Part shown: positions 9,192 to 18,392 of the stretch, piece by piece | How positions within the stretch are numbered: position 1 is the stretch's first letter | Layout of the letters: each line of letters begins with the position of its first letter | NCBI GenBank assembly: GCA_030038295.1 | Contig: JASHPF010000345.1 | Span: 1-47,643 of the forward strand | Reading direction: 5' to 3' | DNA length: 47,643 nucleotides | Source: Streptosporangiaceae bacterium | Lineage (GTDB): Bacteria > Actinomycetota > Actinomycetes > Streptosporangiales > Streptosporangiaceae | Made by a program: the position numbers and the translations under genes | The notes under the pieces: model-generated | What the model saw: only the letters and a program-made list of their open reading frames with translations | The model's database searches: none | What the model was told of the DNA's origin: nothing

Positions 9192-10847
9192 ATGGCGGAC
9201 TACTTCGACCTGGGCACGTATGCCCCTGCGGTCACCACGCGTTCCGATCGGGCGCGTGAGTGGGTCCGGCGCGGGCTGCTGTGGTCGTACGGCTTCAACC
9301 ATGAGGAGGCCGTGGCCTGCTTTGAGCGGGCTATCGACGCCGATTCGGACTGCGCGCTCGCCTACTGGGGCCTCGCCTACGCCCTCGGGCCGAACTACAA
9401 CAAGCCGTGGGAGGCGTTCGAGCCGGCCGAGGCATCCTCGGCGCTCGCCCGCGCGCACGCGGCGGTCGCGACCGCCCAGCGGCTCGCGGCCTTCGCCACC
9501 GGGGCCGAGCAGGCACTCATCGCCGCCCTGACCCACCGCTATCCGCGGCACACGCCGGCGCGGGACTGGTCCGCGTGGAACCAGGCCTACGCCGACGCGA
9601 TGCGGGTCGCCCACCGGCAGCACCCGGCCGACCCGGAGGTCGCCGTGCTGCTCGCCGACGCGCTGATGAATCTCACGCCGTGGGCGTTGTGGAACACCCT
9701 GACCGGGCAGCCCGCCGACGGAGCCGCGACCGTCGAGGCTCACGACGTTCTCAGGCGCGTGCTGGCGCAGCCGGGCGGCCGGTCGCACCCCGGGGCGCTG
9801 CACCTGTACATCCACCTGATGGAAATGTCGCCCAGGCCCGAGGATGCCCTGTGGGCGGGCGACCTGCTGCGCGACCTGGTCCCTGACGCTGGCCACCTGG
9901 TTCACATGCCTACTCACCTGGACGTGCTCTGCGGCGACTACAAACAGGTCGTCGCGAGCAACGACGCCGCGATCCGGGCGGATGAGCGTTTCGTCGCCGC
10001 GCGTGGCCCGATGAACTTTTACACCCTGTACCGTGCCCACAACTATCACTTCAAGATCTACGGGGCGATGTTCCTCGGCCAGTCGCAGGTCGCGCTGGAG
10101 TCCGCCGACGCGCTGGCCGGCTTGGTCCCCGAGAGCCTGCTCCGGGTACCGGTCCCGCCGATGGCCGACTGGCTCGAGGGCTTCGTCGCCATGCGCGTGC
10201 ACGTGCTGATCAGGTTCGGGCGCTGGCAGGAGCTCCTCGACGCGCCGCTGCCAGCCGACCCGGACCTTTATCTGGTGACGACCGCGATGCTCCACTACGG
10301 CAAGGGTGTGGCGTTCGCCGCCACCGGGCAGACGGAGCAGGCACGCGGGCAGCGCGCGCTGTTCGCAGCAGCGACCGCCCGGGTGCCAGAAACCCGGACG
10401 ATCTTCAACAACACGTGCCGGTCGATCCTCCAGATCGCGAGTGCCATGCTCGACGGCGAACTCGCCTACCGCGCGGGGAACGTCGAGGAGGCATTTGCGC
10501 ACCTGCGCCGGGCGGTAGAACTGGATGACGGCTTGCCCTACGACGAGCCGTGGGGCTGGATGCAGCCAGCACGGCACGCCCACGGTGCGCTGCTGCTCGA
10601 ACAGGACCGCGTCCGGGAGGCCGAGGCAGTCTACCGGGCCGATCTCGGTCTTGATAGCACGCTGTCCCGGCCCTGCCAGCACCCCGGCAACGTGTGGAGC
10701 CTGCACGGATACCACGAATGCCTGACCAGGCTCGGCAAGACCGAGGAAGCCGCCATCATCCAGCAGCAGCTGCGGGTCGCCCAGGCCCGCGCCGACGTCC
10801 CCATCGGCGCCTCGTGCTACTGCCGGCTGACCGCCAGCCCCGCATGA
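9192..10847 (+). CDS. TPR-repeat protein
   Basis: 551 aa; RRGLLWSYGFNHEEAVACFERAIDADSDCALAYWGLAYALGPNYNKPW... with further helical repeats. Confidence 0.85.
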   Translation: MADYFDLGTYAPAVTTRSDRAREWVRRGLLWSYGFNHEEAVACFERAIDADSDCALAYWGLAYALGPNYNKPWEAFEPAEASSALARAHAAVATAQRLAAFATGAEQALIAALTHRYPRHTPARDWSAWNQAYADAMRVAHRQHPADPEVAVLLADALMNLTPWALWNTLTGQPADGAATVEAHDVLRRVLAQPGGRSHPGALHLYIHLMEMSPRPEDALWAGDLLRDLVPDAGHLVHMPTHLDVLCGDYKQVVASNDAAIRADERFVAARGPMNFYTLYRAHNYHFKIYGAMFLGQSQVALESADALAGLVPESLLRVPVPPMADWLEGFVAMRVHVLIRFGRWQELLDAPLPADPDLYLVTTAMLHYGKGVAFAATGQTEQARGQRALFAAATARVPETRTIFNNTCRSILQIASAMLDGELAYRAGNVEEAFAHLRRAVELDDGLPYDEPWGWMQPARHAHGALLLEQDRVREAEAVYRADLGLDSTLSRPCQHPGNVWSLHGYHECLTRLGKTEEAAIIQQQLRVAQARADVPIGASCYCRLTASPA

Positions 10848-10944
10848 TGACGCCTTACCTGGGGAAACTGCCCGCACCCGGGTGGGCATGTCGCTCATTG
10901 CCTTACGGGTCGGCTAGCGCCGTCCTCGGCGGCGTCGACCAGGA

Positions 10945-11241
10945 TCAGGTGTGCCCGGTCCGCTGCTTTTCTGCGACGGTGAACCCGAGGTTTCGCAGGA
11001 CCCGCACGGCGCCTGACTTGCCGCCCTCGAAGTCCCCTGGGGCCAGCCGCCGGTCCGTGGCGAATTCGTACGCCGTGCCCAGGATTGCCTTGGGCGGATA
11101 GCGCCGTTCCTCGAAGACCAGGTCGTAGGTCGTTGTCGGGCCGAATCCGTGCGCGGAGAAGAACTGATCCGGACCCAGCCGGTCGTACTCCTGGATCGCG
11201 CGCAGCACCTCGGTGCGGGTCACGTCGTCCCAGCTCACCAT
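10945..11241 (-). CDS. Standalone ScoMcrA-like N-terminal head-domain protein
   Basis: 98 aa: MVSWDDVTRTEVLRAIQEYDRLGPDQFFSAHGFGPTTTYDLVFEERRYPPKAILGTAYEFATDRRLAPGDFEGGKSGAVRVLRNLGFTV; resembles the head domain found at the N-terminus of ScoMcrA-type proteins (recalled, not searched). Confidence 0.65.
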   Translation of the reverse strand: MVSWDDVTRTEVLRAIQEYDRLGPDQFFSAHGFGPTTTYDLVFEERRYPPKAILGTAYEFATDRRLAPGDFEGGKSGAVRVLRNLGFTVAEKQRTGHT

Positions 11242-11296
11242 GTGTTCAGCCTCCTTATTCGGTTGCCCGGTCGGCGTTGGCGGCGTTACATCCGGC

Positions 11297-13096
11297 TCAC
11301 ATGTCCAGCACCAGTTCGCTGTCCGGCCGGGCGCAGCAGATCAGCACCGCGCCGTCGGCGGGCGGATCCAGCGGGTCTGGGGAGTAGGTCACGCGTCCGG
11401 AGAGCAGCGGCGTCACGCACGTGTGGCAGACACCGGTGCGGCAGCTCCACCGGGTCGGGATGTCACATGCCTCCGCCAGCTCCAGGACGGTACGCACCGA
11501 GCCAGGGAACGGCGCGGCGATGCCGCTGCGCGCGAAGGTGACCTGCGGGCCGCTGCCAGCCGGGCCGGGTGGCTGATGCGGTCGGCGGCGCGTCTGGCCG
11601 GTGAGGCCGGGGTTGATCGATGACCGGGCGCCGAACAGCTCGGTCCGGATACGGGCGGAGTCGATGCCGAGCGCGGTCAGGGCGTGCTGCATGTCGGTCA
11701 TGAACGATTCCGGGCCGCACAGGTAGGCGGTCGCGCTGACGGGAGGCGCGAGCGCCGCGAGCTTGTCTTTGGTGAGCCGCCCGGCCGCCGCCTTGGCCCG
11801 GTGGCGTTCGGCGGGCGTGGCAGCGCTATAGAAGAGAAACTCGCGCGCATGCGGCAGCGAGCCGATGAGCCGGTGGGCTTCGGTTGCGAGCGGATGCTCC
11901 GCCGGCCGACGGGCGCCGTGAACCCACCAGACTTCGCGGTCGCTGTCGTCGGCTGCGAGCCGGTGCAGCATGGACAGCACCGGGGTCAGGCCGATGCCGG
12001 CGGAGATGAGCAGCACGGGACCGGGGCCCGCGTCGAGCACGAACTCTCCCCGTGGCGCCGCGGCGTCCAGGATTGCGCCGCGGCGCAGGCTGCCAGTCAG
12101 GTAGGTGCTGGCCAGGCCGTTGTTCTCGTGCTTGACGCTGATCCGGTAGCTGCTCGCGCCGGGCGCTGAGGACAGGGAGTAGCTCCGTACCGGGGCCGGC
12201 TGGCCGGCACCAGATATCCGCAGCGTGAGGTACTGCCCGGCCGCCGCCTGAGGAAGCGGTTTGTGGTCAGCAGCCTGCAGGTAGATCGAGGTGACACCGA
12301 GACTCTCGGACACGAGCCTGGTTACCCGCAGCGGGCGGAATCCAGTCCACGCTGGCTGGGCGCCTTCGGCCGGTGTTGTCGTGCCTGCGCCGTCAGGCGT
12401 CGTGAGTAGCTCGCGGAAGGACTGCTGCCAGCCGGGGCTCAGGGCGGGGATGTCCGCGGCGACGCGGAGCCGGGCCGGATCCCGGCCGGGAAGGTAGAGC
12501 AGCGCGTCGGCCTCGGCGACGGTGAGGGCGTGCGGGCCGGTTGTGGTCTTGACAATCGCGTCCCCGGCCTGGATGCGTCCTTCGGTGACGACGCGCATGT
12601 AGAAGCCGGGACGGTGATGGCTCACCAGCAGCGCTGGCAGCTCTGGCTCGCCCAGGCGCATTCCGACGCGATAGCAGGTAACCCGCGGCTGGGTGACCTC
12701 AAACTCGGCGGCCCCGATGCGGTACCGGTCCCCGATGCACACCTCGTCGTCGGGCAGGCCGTCGACGGTGAGGTTCTCGCCGAACTCGCCGTAGCCGAAG
12801 TCGTCCCGGCCGAAGTGGCGGGCCCAGTATCGGTGGGACTGGATCTGGTAGACGAGCACCGCGCGCTGCTCACCGCCGTGGCCGGCGGTGTCGCCCTGGC
12901 CATCGCCGTCGATGTTGAGCTTCCTGACCATCGCCGGGCCGCGGACAGGCTGCTTCCACACCCCGGTGTAGACAGTCTTTCCCTGCCAGGGCACGTCGCG
13001 CGGCAGGCCCACGTTGACCGACAGCAGCCTCGGCCCCGAGCTATCGCCCAAGGGCCCGGGATCGGCTGCTCGGCTGCGCACGTGAGTGGCAGTCAC
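11297..13096 (-). CDS. MOSC domain - FAD/NAD ferredoxin reductase - 2Fe-2S ferredoxin fusion
   Basis: MOSC part (GDTAGHGGEQRAVLVYQIQSHRYWARHFGRDDFGYGEFGENLTVDG), FNR part (YLTLRISGAGQPAPVRSYSLSSAPG...), 2Fe-2S part (CDIPTRWSCRTGVCHTCVTPLLSGRVTYSPDPLDPPADGAVLICCARP). Confidence 0.92.
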   Translation of the reverse strand: MTATHVRSRAADPGPLGDSSGPRLLSVNVGLPRDVPWQGKTVYTGVWKQPVRGPAMVRKLNIDGDGQGDTAGHGGEQRAVLVYQIQSHRYWARHFGRDDFGYGEFGENLTVDGLPDDEVCIGDRYRIGAAEFEVTQPRVTCYRVGMRLGEPELPALLVSHHRPGFYMRVVTEGRIQAGDAIVKTTTGPHALTVAEADALLYLPGRDPARLRVAADIPALSPGWQQSFRELLTTPDGAGTTTPAEGAQPAWTGFRPLRVTRLVSESLGVTSIYLQAADHKPLPQAAAGQYLTLRISGAGQPAPVRSYSLSSAPGASSYRISVKHENNGLASTYLTGSLRRGAILDAAAPRGEFVLDAGPGPVLLISAGIGLTPVLSMLHRLAADDSDREVWWVHGARRPAEHPLATEAHRLIGSLPHAREFLFYSAATPAERHRAKAAAGRLTKDKLAALAPPVSATAYLCGPESFMTDMQHALTALGIDSARIRTELFGARSSINPGLTGQTRRRPHQPPGPAGSGPQVTFARSGIAAPFPGSVRTVLELAEACDIPTRWSCRTGVCHTCVTPLLSGRVTYSPDPLDPPADGAVLICCARPDSELVLDM

Positions 13097-13216
13097 GGCT
13101 GCCCGCCCGTTCCCCTCTCATCGGGGGTGAGCGCGAGTGGTCCCTGCTGCCGGGAGAGTCCCATCGTTCCCTTTCCGTCCAGGTGGCCGGCGGGCTCCGC
13201 ACCCGCCGTGGCGATG

Positions 13217-13582
13217 TCAGGCCAGCGGCTCGCCGCCGTCGATGTGCAGCGCCTGGCCGGTGAGAAAGGTGCTGGTCATGGCGAACAGCACGGCGCTGGC
13301 GACGTCGTCGGTGGTTCCGATCCGCCGGACCGGATTGCGGGCCCTGATGTCGGCGAAGTAGTCCGCCTTCCCCTGCTCGCCGAAGGCATCCTGGGCACCA
13401 GTGTCAACGACACCGGGGGAGATGGCATTCACCCGGATCGGAGCGAGTTCCAGCGCGAGGGAACGGGCAAGGGTGTCGGCGGCAGACCGGACCGCATCCC
13501 GGGCGGTCAGCGCGATGGCGCGGGTGAACCCACTGCCGCGGCCGACGACCAGGACCGTCTGGTTGGTCAGCAGTCCATTCAC
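13217..13582 (-). pseudogene. Short-chain dehydrogenase with in-frame internal deletion
   Basis: 121 aa: MNGLLTNQTVLVVGRGSGFTRAIALTARDAV runs directly into RSAADTLARSLALELAPIRVNAISPGVVDTG...FLTGQALHIDGGEPLA; the central region including YxxxK is absent. Confidence 0.75.
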
Positions 13583-13713
13583 GACAGGGTCCTTTCGAGG
13601 AATGGCCGGATGTAGCCGACCGCGACATCAAGCTTGCTCTCGAGCAGGAAGTGGCCGCCGTCGAGCTGCCAGTACTCGCGGACGGGCTTCCAGAACCCCC
13701 CGGTAAACGTCAT
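13579..13713 (-). pseudogene. C-terminal remnant of an alpha/beta hydrolase-like protein
   Basis: MTFTGGFWKPVREYWQLDGGHFLLESKLDVAVGYIRPFLERTLS: conserved His region at a hydrolase C-terminus but no body. Confidence 0.4.
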
Positions 13714-14020
13714 CGTGCTCCCGCGTGCAGCTCTGGCCAAGGCTGGCTTCCCGGCTGGTCCCTGGCCGGCGGTTCGGCCGCGGCCGTCCCGTCGGCATAG
13801 CTCGAGCCTGCAGAACGAACGGCAGTCTTCGAATCCCCGGTGGCTAGCCAACGTAACCAGCGCAGCGGCTGCGTGGTCAGGGCCGAGGTCCGAGCCGGGG
13901 CCGCGCTGCAGGGCCGCGCCTGCTGGTCAGCCCGGCATTGCTTGACTGGAGCTGTAGACATAGAAACGGGTCGTGGCGGATTGGCCGACCTGCTGCCAGC
14001 CTTATGAGGAAAAAGCCGTC

Positions 14021-14600
14021 ATGCCATCCGAAAGCAATCAATACGCCGCCGCTGTCGCGGCGGACGGTCTCGCACCCTCGCCGACCCGGCCGCGACCGGC
14101 GGGACTCCTCGGCCGCGACGCGGCATGCCGGCAGCTCGACCAGATCGTCAGTGCGGTCTCGCGAGGCAATCGACCGGCTACAGCGGACCGGGATGCGCAT
14201 TTGCCTCGCCCGAGCGCATCTGCTCTACGGGGAATGGCTGCGGCGGGAGCGTCGCCGCGGCCACGCTCGCGAGCAACTGCGAACCGCCTTCGACATGCTG
14301 GCCTCGATGGGCGTCGCGGCGTTCGCCGAGCGGGCCAGGCGCGAATTGCAGGCCACGGGCGAGACCGCCCGCAAGCGCGCGGTCGGCTCGCGGAACGACA
14401 CGCTGACGGCGCAGGAAATGCAGATCGCCCGGCTAGCCAGGGACGGGCTGTCGAATCCGGAGATCGGCGCCAGGCTCTACCTCAGCGCGCACACGGTCCA
14501 GTACCACTTGCGCAAGGTCTTCGCCAAGCTCGGAATCACCGCGCGCAGCCAGCTCGACCGTGTCCTCCCCGACGGACCTGCGGCCGCACGAGCGGAATAG
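14021..14600 (+). pseudogene. LuxR/LAL regulator with large internal deletion and frame change
   Basis: Frame from Met 14021: MPSESNQYAAAVAADGLAPSPTRPRPAGLLGRDAACRQLDQIVSAVSRGN; a different frame then reads EAIDRLQRTGMRICLARAHLLYGEWLRRERRRGHAREQLRTAFDMLASMGVAAFAERARRELQATGE...LTAQEMQIARLARDGLSNPEIGARLYLSAHTVQYHLRKVFAKLGITARSQL. The ATPase core is missing. Confidence 0.8.
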
Positions 14601-14754
14601 CCGCACCGCCGAGCCACTGCGGGGGTCGGATCGGATCCGCCCTGTTCAGGTCGCTGGCCTTTCGGGACGTTCGGCAGCGTCGCGTGGCGGCTTAGGTCCC
14701 TGGCAGATCGGCGCGCCTGGCGGATCCTTGTCGGTGTAGGGAAGCGGGTGAGCA

Positions 14755-15747
14755 GTGACCGACGCAGCAGGCGAGGCGAAGGCTGAGATCCCGGCCGGGG
14801 TGGTCGGCTACCTGATCGCGACGGCGGCGCGGGCACCGTCGATCCTCAACACCCAGCCCTGGCGGTTCGACGTCGGGCGGCACCGCATCGACCTGTACGC
14901 GGACTTCGACCGCAAGCTTCGCGTAGATCTCATCGGCCGGGAGTTGGTGATCAGCTGCGGCGCAGCGTTGTTCGGGCTGCGGCTGGCCGTGCGGTCGCTC
15001 GGGTATCTACCGGTCGTGGAACTGCTGCCGGATCCTTCCCGGCCTCGGCTGCTGGCGAGCGTCACGCTGGGCGCCGCGCGGGCGCCGACAGCAGCCGACA
15101 CCCGGTTGCTCGAGGCGCTTCCGCACCGGCACACGCACCGCGGCCCGTTCGAAGCGGAGCCGCTGCCTGCCGGGCTGCTGGCGGGACTCCAGCATGACGC
15201 GCAGGCGGAAGGCGCGACGCTGGCGCTCGTCGACCGGGCACAGGGCTATGAGAAGCTCGCCGACATCATGGACGCGGTCAGCCGGCGGCAGGACCGCGAT
15301 CCGCGGTCCTGGGCGGACATGCGGCAGTGGACGAGAGATACCACCACGGCGGCCCACGATGGCGTGCCAGCGCACACGTTCACCGCTGGCGCCGACCGGC
15401 ACCGCGGCACGCTCCCGCAGCGCGACTTCGACCTCGGACGCGGCCTGGGCGAGCTTGCGGCGGACGGGCCGCCCCCGGCCGCAACGGCCGTGCTGCTCAC
15501 GCCGGGTGATGCTCGCGCCGACTGGCTGTGCGCGGGCCAGGCGCTGCATCGCGTGCTGGCTGACGCGGCGAGCAGGTGGGTGTTCGCGAGTATCCATACC
15601 CGGCCGCTGGAAGCAGAGGGGGTCCGGGCGCTGATCCGGGACCGGCTGGTGCTGTCCGGGGCGCCGCAGCTGATCCTTCAGCTAGGCGTGGCGCGGGCCA
15701 CCCAGGTCACCGCGCGGCGTCCGCCGTCCGACCTGCTCGACGGCTGA
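14755..15747 (+). CDS. Acg-type nitroreductase-family protein
   Basis: GTG start; VVGYLIATAARAPSILNTQPWRFDVGRHRIDLYADFDRKLRVDLIGRELVISCGAALFGLRLAVRSLGYLPVVELLPDP... Confidence 0.88.
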   Translation: MTDAAGEAKAEIPAGVVGYLIATAARAPSILNTQPWRFDVGRHRIDLYADFDRKLRVDLIGRELVISCGAALFGLRLAVRSLGYLPVVELLPDPSRPRLLASVTLGAARAPTAADTRLLEALPHRHTHRGPFEAEPLPAGLLAGLQHDAQAEGATLALVDRAQGYEKLADIMDAVSRRQDRDPRSWADMRQWTRDTTTAAHDGVPAHTFTAGADRHRGTLPQRDFDLGRGLGELAADGPPPAATAVLLTPGDARADWLCAGQALHRVLADAASRWVFASIHTRPLEAEGVRALIRDRLVLSGAPQLILQLGVARATQVTARRPPSDLLDG

Positions 15748-15856
15748 TTCATCAGCGTCGAGAAAGGAAACAATCCTCAGCCATTCCCGCGGGCGCGCGC
15801 TCCGTGCTGCCCGGAGGACGTCTGCGGACGGGAGTAGAGATCAGCGGCTTCCCAGC

Positions 15857-15968
15857 CAGGGCGAGAGGACCCCGCTCCGCCTCTCGCGGATTCCGATTGC
15901 GCGGTGCGCGGGACTGGCCCGTTGCTCCGCGTCTCCTGGGGTCCTCTCGTCATGCTCAGGCCACACCG
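15857..15968. repeat. Dispersed structured repeat, copy 1
   Basis: About 110 bp, about 90% identical by eye to 18251-18362; perfect 12-bp inverted repeat CGAGAGGACCCC (15862-15873) / GGGGTCCTCTCG (15938-15949), plus an alternative inner stem GCGAGAGG (15861-15868) / CCTCTCGC (15880-15887). Confidence 0.8.
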
Positions 15969-16384
15969 GTGTGCGGACACCGGGCATGGGGCTAACGGCC
16001 TGAGATGACGGGACGTTCGCCCTGGCGTCCGTCGGCGCGGCCGACTCGGGCCCCCGCAATCGGGGCGTCTGTGCGTGACGCGGCCGCCTCGAGACGCCGG
16101 ACGCGCGGGCCGCCGGATTCGGTCCGCGCGGGAATCGCCGGGCGGGTCAGTCGGATACGACGGCGCCTGTCCGCGAGATGAGCTGGGCAATCTCCGCGGC
16201 GGCGGGCGGGGCGAACAGGCTGCCGTAGTGGTTGGCGTCTGCGACTGTGGTCACCGACGTGGACACGGTCGGTTCCCCGGATTTCGGGACGTAGGGCTCT
16301 GCCGTCGAATGCCCCTGGCCGTCAGGCTCACGGTCGGGAGCTCGGTCGCCGTCGCGTGCCTGGCCGGACGGAGGTAGCACGATC

Positions 16385-17425
16385 ATGACAGCGCAGCCAG
16401 CCCGCGAAGACGAGGCGGCGCCTCAGGCTGTGTCGTCTGGGGTGCCCGCCCACATCGGGCCGGGCGACAGAGTAGGGCTTGCGGTAGCTGTGCGTGGCCT
16501 GGTGAAGTCCTACTCCGGTGTCCCGGCGGTCCGTGGCATCGACTTGACGATCCGTCGCGGCGAGGTCTTCGCGCTGCTCGGGCCGAACGGGGCGGGCAAG
16601 ACCACCACGGTCGAGATCCTTGAGGGCTACCGGACCCGAGATCAGGGCGAGGTCAGCGTGCTCGGCGTCGATCCCGGCCGTCAGCGAGTCAAGCTGAAGA
16701 GCCGCATCGGGATCGTTTTACAATCCACCGGCATCGACCCGTACCTCACCGTGCGGGAGACGATCGCCATGTACGCCGACTTCTACCCGCATCCGCGGTC
16801 ACCGGACGAGGTGATCGAGTTGGTCGGCCTTCAGGACAAGCGCGACGCGCGGGTGCGCAGGCTGTCCGGAGGGCAGCAGCGACGGCTCGATGTCGGAATT
16901 GCCCTGGTCGGTCGGCCCGAACTGCTGTTCCTCGACGAGCCGACCACTGGTTTCGATCCATCCGCCCGGCGCGAGGCGTGGGGAGTGATCAAGAACCTGG
17001 CCACGCTCGGCATGACGGTCCTGCTGACCACGCACTACATGGACGAAGCGCAGTTCCTCGCCGATCGGGTCGCGGTGATTGCCGCCGGCCGCGTCGTGGC
17101 CGAAGGCGCGCCCGAGACGCTCGGCGACCCAGGGCTGGCCGCGACTCGGATCCGTTACCGCCCTCCGGCCGAGGCTGCTCCGCCCGGCGGGCTCACAGCT
17201 GTGCCCGGACCGGACGGCTACGTCGAGATCATGCCCGAGGACCTCGTCGAGGCCCTGCACCAGCTCACCGGCTGGGCCATCGATCACCGCGTGCGCCTCG
17301 ACGGGCTGCAGGTGATCAGGCCGTCGCTGGAAGAGATCTACCTCGCGCTCACCGATCCGTCATCAGCCAGCGGCCGGCCTGCGCCTGACCGAGGCGGAGA
17401 TCAGCCAGGGGGCGGCACGGCATGA
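16385..17425 (+). CDS. ABC transporter ATP-binding protein (DrrA-like)
   Basis: Walker A LLGPNGAGKTTTVEIL, signature RRLSGGQQRRLDVGIALVG, Walker B LLFLDEPTTGFDP. Confidence 0.95.
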   Translation: MTAQPAREDEAAPQAVSSGVPAHIGPGDRVGLAVAVRGLVKSYSGVPAVRGIDLTIRRGEVFALLGPNGAGKTTTVEILEGYRTRDQGEVSVLGVDPGRQRVKLKSRIGIVLQSTGIDPYLTVRETIAMYADFYPHPRSPDEVIELVGLQDKRDARVRRLSGGQQRRLDVGIALVGRPELLFLDEPTTGFDPSARREAWGVIKNLATLGMTVLLTTHYMDEAQFLADRVAVIAAGRVVAEGAPETLGDPGLAATRIRYRPPAEAAPPGGLTAVPGPDGYVEIMPEDLVEALHQLTGWAIDHRVRLDGLQVIRPSLEEIYLALTDPSSASGRPAPDRGGDQPGGGTA

Positions 17426-18189
17426 ACGCGGCAGTTCTCACGCTCTCCCAGCTTCGTTACGTCAACAAGGCCTACTGGCGCAGCCCGGCAGCGGCGTTCT
17501 TCGCACTGGTCTACCCGCTCATGTTCCTGGTGATCTTCACATCGATATTTCGTAACGTCTCGATCCGCTTCGACGGCAGGCTGGTGAACGAGGCCACGTT
17601 TTACGTGCCTGCCATGGTGGCTCTGGCGGTAATCACGGTCTGTTTCAACAACGTCGCGGCGGCGGTTACGTTCCAGCGGGAGTCCGGGGTGCTCAAGCGC
17701 ATCGACGGGACACCGGTTCCGCGCGCGTCGTTCTTCGGCGCCCGGATAGTCCATGCGGTGCTCGTGTCGGCCCTGCTCGTTGTCATCACGAGCGCGTTCG
17801 GGCGCGCCTTCTACCACGTAGACATTCCCACCGGGATCACCCTGCTGCGCATGCTGGTCATGCTCGCGGTTGGCGCGGCGGCGTTCTGCGCGCTCGGGTT
17901 CGCGGTCTCGGCTGTCATCCCGACCGCCGACGCCGCGCTGCCCATCGTCAACGTGATCATTCTGCCGCTACTGTTCCTGTCCGGGGTCTTCATACCGCTC
18001 ACCAACCCGCCCGCCTGGATGCTCTGGGTCGGGCGGATCTTCCCTGTCAGGCATTTCCTGGCCGGAATGCAAGCCGGGTTTCTCGGCGTCTCCTACCAGT
18101 GGACCGACGTCCTGGTGGTGGCCCTCTGGGGCGCCGGCGGGGTGCTGTTCGCTATTCGCTTCTTCCGCTGGGAACCCCGCACCGGCTAG
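17422..18189 (+). CDS. ABC-2 type transporter permease
   Basis: 255 aa polytopic protein; ATG (17422) overlaps the ATP-binding protein's TGA (ATGA). Confidence 0.92.
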   Translation: MNAAVLTLSQLRYVNKAYWRSPAAAFFALVYPLMFLVIFTSIFRNVSIRFDGRLVNEATFYVPAMVALAVITVCFNNVAAAVTFQRESGVLKRIDGTPVPRASFFGARIVHAVLVSALLVVITSAFGRAFYHVDIPTGITLLRMLVMLAVGAAAFCALGFAVSAVIPTADAALPIVNVIILPLLFLSGVFIPLTNPPAWMLWVGRIFPVRHFLAGMQAGFLGVSYQWTDVLVVALWGAGGVLFAIRFFRWEPRTG

Positions 18190-18250
18190 CGGCAACGTCA
18201 GCGAGATCTCCGGCGACTCACCATCCGCATGAGCAGGCGATGAGTGCCGT

Positions 18251-18362
18251 CAGGGCGAGAGGACCCCGCTCCGCTTCTCGCGGATTTCGATTGCGCGGTG
18301 CGCGGGACTGGCTCGTTGCTCCGCGTCTGTCGGGGCCCTCTCGTCATGGTTAGGCCACACCG
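18251..18362. repeat. Dispersed structured repeat, copy 2
   Basis: Matches copy 1 (15857-15968); stems CGAGAGGACCCC (18256-18267) / GGGGCCCTCTCG (18332-18343), one mismatch. Confidence 0.8.
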
Positions 18363-18392
18363 TGGTGCGGCCAGCCGCGAGGGGCCAAGGAC

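Noticed and set aside
9117-10898. 593-aa minus-strand ORF
   Set aside because: Antisense shadow of the TPR gene in high-GC DNA; Arg/Gly/Val/Gln-rich composition with no recognisable domain.
12530-13615. 361-aa plus-strand ORF
   Set aside because: Antisense to the MOSC fusion and SDR remnant.
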